Source: an uncultured Planctomycetaceae bacterium
GTDB taxonomy: Bacteria; Planctomycetota; Planctomycetia; Pirellulales; Pirellulaceae
Direction of reading: 5' to 3'
Assembly (NCBI GenBank): GCA_903863885.1
Contig: CAIPEB010000507.1
Span: 1-64,000, forward strand
DNA: 64,000 nucleotides
Below the pieces are notes generated by a model. That model was not told where the DNA came from and searched no databases. It saw nothing but the letters and a program-made list of their open reading frames with translations. Positions 61,080 to 64,000 of this stretch are shown in pieces (the stretch's first letter is position 1; every line of letters starts with the position of its first letter). A program made the position numbers and the translations under genes.

Positions 61080-61850
61080 ATGAGCGGCGATCCGTATGAA
61101 AGCCCGCAATCGACTGGCGGTACGCCCGGGCGGCAGGAAGGTTCGTTTGCACGCAGGATCGCTATTGCGCTTGCGGTCCTTGGCGTGGTGGTCATCCTCA
61201 TCTGCATGGGGCTCCCCGTCTTTCGTGGAGGTGCGGGAGACGCTGCGCGGCGCATGCACTGCTCGAATAATCTCAAGCAGATCGCGATAGCGCTGGCCAA
61301 CTACGAGTCGCTCTACCATTGTCTGCCACCGGCCTGTACCGTCGATGCGAATGGCAAACCTCTCCACAGTTGGCGCACTTTGATTCTGCCGTTCATGGAG
61401 CAAATGACACTGTACGAGACGATCGATTTATCCAAGCCCTGGGATGATCCCGCGAACAAAGAAGCGCGGGAGACAAGGGTCCCGTCCTACCAGTGTCTAT
61501 CAGCCAATTGTGCTCCAAATCACACCAATTACGTCGCCATCGTTGCGCCTGGCAGTTGCCTTCAGCCAACAGTGCCGCGAAAGCTGTCCGAGATTACCGA
61601 CGGGACAAGGTCGACTCTGATGGTGGTGGAAGTCGATGCCAGGCACAGCGTGCCCTGGATGTCGCCGCTGGATGTGAATGAACAGTGGCTTTTGAGCCTG
61701 GGGAACGTTGAGAAGTTGCCGCATTCGGGCGGAATCAACGTCGCATTCGTTGATGGCTCGGTGGCATTCGTGAGTTCAAGGACGACGCCCGCAACGATTC
61801 ACGCGATGATCACGGTTGCGGGGAATGACAGCGTTCAGTTACCGGATTAA
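61080..61850 (+). CDS. DUF1559-type protein (planctomycete pseudopilin-like)
   Basis: 256 residues from ATG 61080. After a short cytoplasmic stretch there is a transmembrane helix (IAIALAVLGVVVILICMGLP) and then the DUF1559 core: MHCSNNLKQIAIALANYES, LHSWRTLILPFMEQMTLYETIDLSKPWDDPANK, and the C-terminal HSGGINVAFVDGSVAFVSS, the diagnostic H-x-G-G-x-N-V-x-F-x-D-G motif. Most family members start with a type IV pilin-like GFTLIE signal; here that motif is missing and the helix is preceded by about 25 polar residues. The family is abundant in planctomycetes and its function is unknown. Confidence 0.92.
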   Translation: MSGDPYESPQSTGGTPGRQEGSFARRIAIALAVLGVVVILICMGLPVFRGGAGDAARRMHCSNNLKQIAIALANYESLYHCLPPACTVDANGKPLHSWRTLILPFMEQMTLYETIDLSKPWDDPANKEARETRVPSYQCLSANCAPNHTNYVAIVAPGSCLQPTVPRKLSEITDGTRSTLMVVEVDARHSVPWMSPLDVNEQWLLSLGNVEKLPHSGGINVAFVDGSVAFVSSRTTPATIHAMITVAGNDSVQLPD

Positions 61851-61864
61851 GACTGAGCCGATCG

Positions 61865-62299
61865 TCAAGAATCAGGACGCGGATCGGATAGCGGCTGGGC
61901 GGCGATGCGCCATGCCGAGCTGATTTTCTCCATGCCGATATGCGGGTAGTAGCTTTCCGCCTTCGGAGCAGCCACGAGGATCAAACTCGTGTGGAGTCCC
62001 GCTGCGAGGTGTGTCCGGCGAATAAGTTCCCGGCCGATTCCGCGCCCCTGGAACGCCTCATCCACCGCGAGATCGGAGAGGTAGGTGCAGAAGCTGAAAT
62101 CCGAAACGGCCCGCGATATGCCGACGAGCAAGCCTTCGGGAGTTCGCGCCGTTGCGATGATATCGGCGTGTGCGAGCATGCCCGCAATGATCGATGGGTT
62201 ATCTACCGGACGTCGCTCGGCCAGCGTCGATCGCCGCAGCACATCGATGAACTCGGCCGGCGTCAGGTTGGGTTCAAGCTGATAGAGGATCTGCTTCAT
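61865..62299 (-). CDS. GNAT-family N-acetyltransferase
   Basis: 144 residues from ATG 62299. The acetyl-CoA-binding motif A is DEAFQGRGIGRELIRRTH, preceded by the beta-strand CTYLSDLAV; motif B follows near ILVAAPKAESYYPHIGMEK. Size is normal for a small GNAT enzyme. Substrate cannot be predicted. It is convergent with the DUF1559 gene, with 14 bases between stops, and precedes the GH36 gene's 3' end on the same strand by 16 bases. Confidence 0.9.
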   Translation of the reverse strand: MKQILYQLEPNLTPAEFIDVLRRSTLAERRPVDNPSIIAGMLAHADIIATARTPEGLLVGISRAVSDFSFCTYLSDLAVDEAFQGRGIGRELIRRTHLAAGLHTSLILVAAPKAESYYPHIGMEKISSAWRIAAQPLSDPRPDS

Positions 62300-62315
62300 C
62301 AGTTTGGTCCTTAAA

Positions 62316-64000
62316 CTACCTGCCTGACTCCGCCGGTGCGGGGGAATAGAAGATCAGCCGCGAATCACGCCGCTGCGGGATGGCGACTTCCAGTCCTTTC
62401 TCGCGGATCTCCTTGCCTGAGACGACCCAGGTCTTGCCCGAGTCATAGTCCTCAAACTTCCAGTTACGCGCCGGGTCGATCGTCAGGAGGTCGAACGTCA
62501 TCGAGCGCACATCGCTCTTGGCGCGGCGCATGGCGAGGATCATTCCCGCCTTTTCATCGGGCAGATAGAGCTGATAGGCGGTCCATGCGGCCGGATTCCG
62601 CTGCTGATTGACCAGCGGATAGTAATCGCCGAAGAAGTACTTCTTGCAGCGTTTGGCCTGGATGACATTCGCCTTGAGTTGGCGCCACTCTTCGTCGGTC
62701 TTCGCCGCGATTCCGTGCTCCATGCCGGGGCTCAGTGCACAGCGTGCTTCGTAGGTATCGAAGTTTGACCAGCCGCGAATCATGCTTCCCTGCAACGGCA
62801 GCCAGTGCGAGATACCGTAGCTGTGGTCCTGAGTCGACTCGGCGGTTGCTTCGGGCCAGCAGTTGTAGTCGCTGCGCCAGAGAGGTTGACCTCGCAGGAT
62901 CGACTCGAGATCCATGCGACGGCCACCGCTGGCGCAGTTGAGGATTGCCAGATTCGGGAATTTCTTGAGCAGCGCATCCCAGAACGCGAAGTGGCCTTCG
63001 ATGAACCGCATTTCGTTCATACCCCAGCGGTTCGGCTCCGCCGCTGCTTCGAGATAGGGATTCGGTTCCAGATTGAAATCCTCTTCATACCAATCGATAT
63101 CGTAGTCCTTGATCAGGCCGCCCACGACGTCGACCGCCCATTGGAAAGCCTCCGGTTTGCCGAGATCCAGAAGCAGCGTCTGCCCGTTGCGGATCTGCTT
63201 GTCGGCGTTTCCGGTCAGGAAATACTCGGGGTGTTCGAGCGTTATGGGACGTCCGTGAATAGCGCGACACGGTTCGACCCAGATGAGGAATTTCATTCCG
63301 GCCGCATGGGCGGCGTCGCTGACCGGCTTGAGCGTGCCGTTGTGCCAGTTGGGATTCGGCCGCCAGTCGCCCGCCATAGTTCCCCAGTCGCCCTCGAAAA
63401 CCGAATACGAAGGAACGGTTCCCGTTCCGTACCAGCCGGCGTCGAACCAGTAGACGTCGAACGGAATCTGAAGCTGCTTGATCTTCTCGATGACCTCGAG
63501 ATGCACTTTGGTCGGCGCGCCTCCCCAGACGACCGCGGGGATCGGCGGCTCGACCGGTTTTCCGTTGATGTGCGGCGAATAATGATCGAGGACGATCTTG
63601 CGGAACATGTTCTGGCCGTGCATCAGCTCGCCCTGCCAATAGATCGCCAGGTTCAACGTCGAGCGGACCGTCTCGCCGGGATGCAGGATCGAGTCGAAGT
63701 TTTCGACTCCGGCGAGGATCGTCGATCTTCCGCCGCCCTGATGATCGAAATACGCCCGCCACGCGCCGCTCCAGCCCAGTCCGGTGATGAGCCCGTCGCC
63801 CCCGGTCTGGTAGTTGAAGAAGGGCAGCCAGACGGCGCTCGAACGTTTGTCGGCCGGACTAAGGTAGGCGTGTGCCTGCCCCCACTTTTCGTTCGAGGGT
63901 GTGTCCATCGGAATTCGACGGCGCTTGTCCCACATCGAATTGTGCATGATCTCGCTCATGAAGTGAAAATCATCCTCATGAGCCGGCGCGCCAACGGAGC
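62316..64000 (-). CDS. GH36-like alpha-galactosidase (5' end outside window)
   Basis: The minus-strand frame is open to the right edge, so at least 560 C-terminal residues are present and the start lies beyond 64000. Features of GH36/melibiase are clear: PFDVYWFDAGWYGTGTVPS, GMKFLIWVEPCRAIHG, IDWYEEDFN (nucleophile Asp near 63078) and the acid/base Asp in PLWRSDYNCWPEA, followed by a C-terminal beta-domain. It would remove terminal alpha-galactose from oligosaccharides or polysaccharides. An internal ATG at 63959 should not be taken as the start since coding-like sequence continues upstream. Confidence 0.9.
   Translation of the reverse strand, partial: SVGAPAHEDDFHFMSEIMHNSMWDKRRRIPMDTPSNEKWGQAHAYLSPADKRSSAVWLPFFNYQTGGDGLITGLGWSGAWRAYFDHQGGGRSTILAGVENFDSILHPGETVRSTLNLAIYWQGELMHGQNMFRKIVLDHYSPHINGKPVEPPIPAVVWGGAPTKVHLEVIEKIKQLQIPFDVYWFDAGWYGTGTVPSYSVFEGDWGTMAGDWRPNPNWHNGTLKPVSDAAHAAGMKFLIWVEPCRAIHGRPITLEHPEYFLTGNADKQIRNGQTLLLDLGKPEAFQWAVDVVGGLIKDYDIDWYEEDFNLEPNPYLEAAAEPNRWGMNEMRFIEGHFAFWDALLKKFPNLAILNCASGGRRMDLESILRGQPLWRSDYNCWPEATAESTQDHSYGISHWLPLQGSMIRGWSNFDTYEARCALSPGMEHGIAAKTDEEWRQLKANVIQAKRCKKYFFGDYYPLVNQQRNPAAWTAYQLYLPDEKAGMILAMRRAKSDVRSMTFDLLTIDPARNWKFEDYDSGKTWVVSGKEIREKGLEVAIPQRRDSRLIFYSPAPAESGR

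Noticed and set aside
1-64000. Mobile elements, CRISPR arrays, rRNA or tRNA
   Set aside because: No transposase, integrase, phage gene, regularly spaced repeats or RNA gene sequence was found on reading; the T6SS region is not a phage tail because ClpV, TssF/G and TagJ are T6SS-specific.

Overview
The window is a GC-rich piece of a bacterial chromosome, most likely from a member of the Planctomycetota. Evidence: a DUF1559-type protein, a PEP-CTERM/DUF4114 protein, a serine/threonine kinase with WD40 repeats, secreted WD40 and PQQ-type propellers, GH99-like and GH36-like carbohydrate enzymes, and VWA and caspase-like proteins with membrane anchors. No rRNA, tRNA, CRISPR array, transposase or phage gene is visible.

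1-14.8 kb (+ strand) is the distal part of a type VI secretion (T6SS) operon: TssC (cut by the window edge), Hcp, TagJ/ImpE, a SAM methyltransferase with a regulatory domain, TssE, TssF, TssG, ClpV (TssH), VgrG, a small protein of unknown role, PAAR and an FHA protein whose C-terminal half looks like a DcrB/Eag-type domain. TssA, TssB and the membrane-complex genes are absent and probably lie upstream.

14.8-33.2 kb holds very large envelope proteins in mixed orientation: a membrane-anchored HtrA/DegP-like protease, a secreted WD40-caspase, a VWA-TPR protein, a transmembrane Ser/Thr kinase with a PEGA/WD40 ectodomain, an outer-membrane barrel protein, a 1,675-residue protein with a caspase-like domain lacking the catalytic Cys plus a VWA domain, and a Cys-rich HEAT-like secreted protein. 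This directly follows the FHA gene and is the best candidate for an undescribed system: a phosphorylation/proteolysis relay tied to the T6SS or to envelope damage. That link is inference from gene order, domain content and predicted location.

33.5-46.4 kb is mostly housekeeping and accessory genes: an MDR oxidoreductase, a polysaccharide deacetylase, a small secreted protein, a HEPN-like protein, a SpoIIE-type phosphatase, an AddB/AddA-like helicase-nuclease pair and a PQQ-type propeller protein. 46.5-54.8 kb has a DUF4114/PEP-CTERM protein with a clear terminator, a YhaN/YhaO (SbcC/SbcD-like) pair and a secreted beta-helix protein. 55-64 kb has a receiver-HATPase protein, a GH99-like protein, a four-gene translationally coupled envelope-stress operon (Spy/CpxP-like, sigma factor, membrane protein, membrane-anchored CpxP-like), a DUF1559 protein, a GNAT acetyltransferase and the C-terminal part of a GH36 alpha-galactosidase-like enzyme cut by the right edge.
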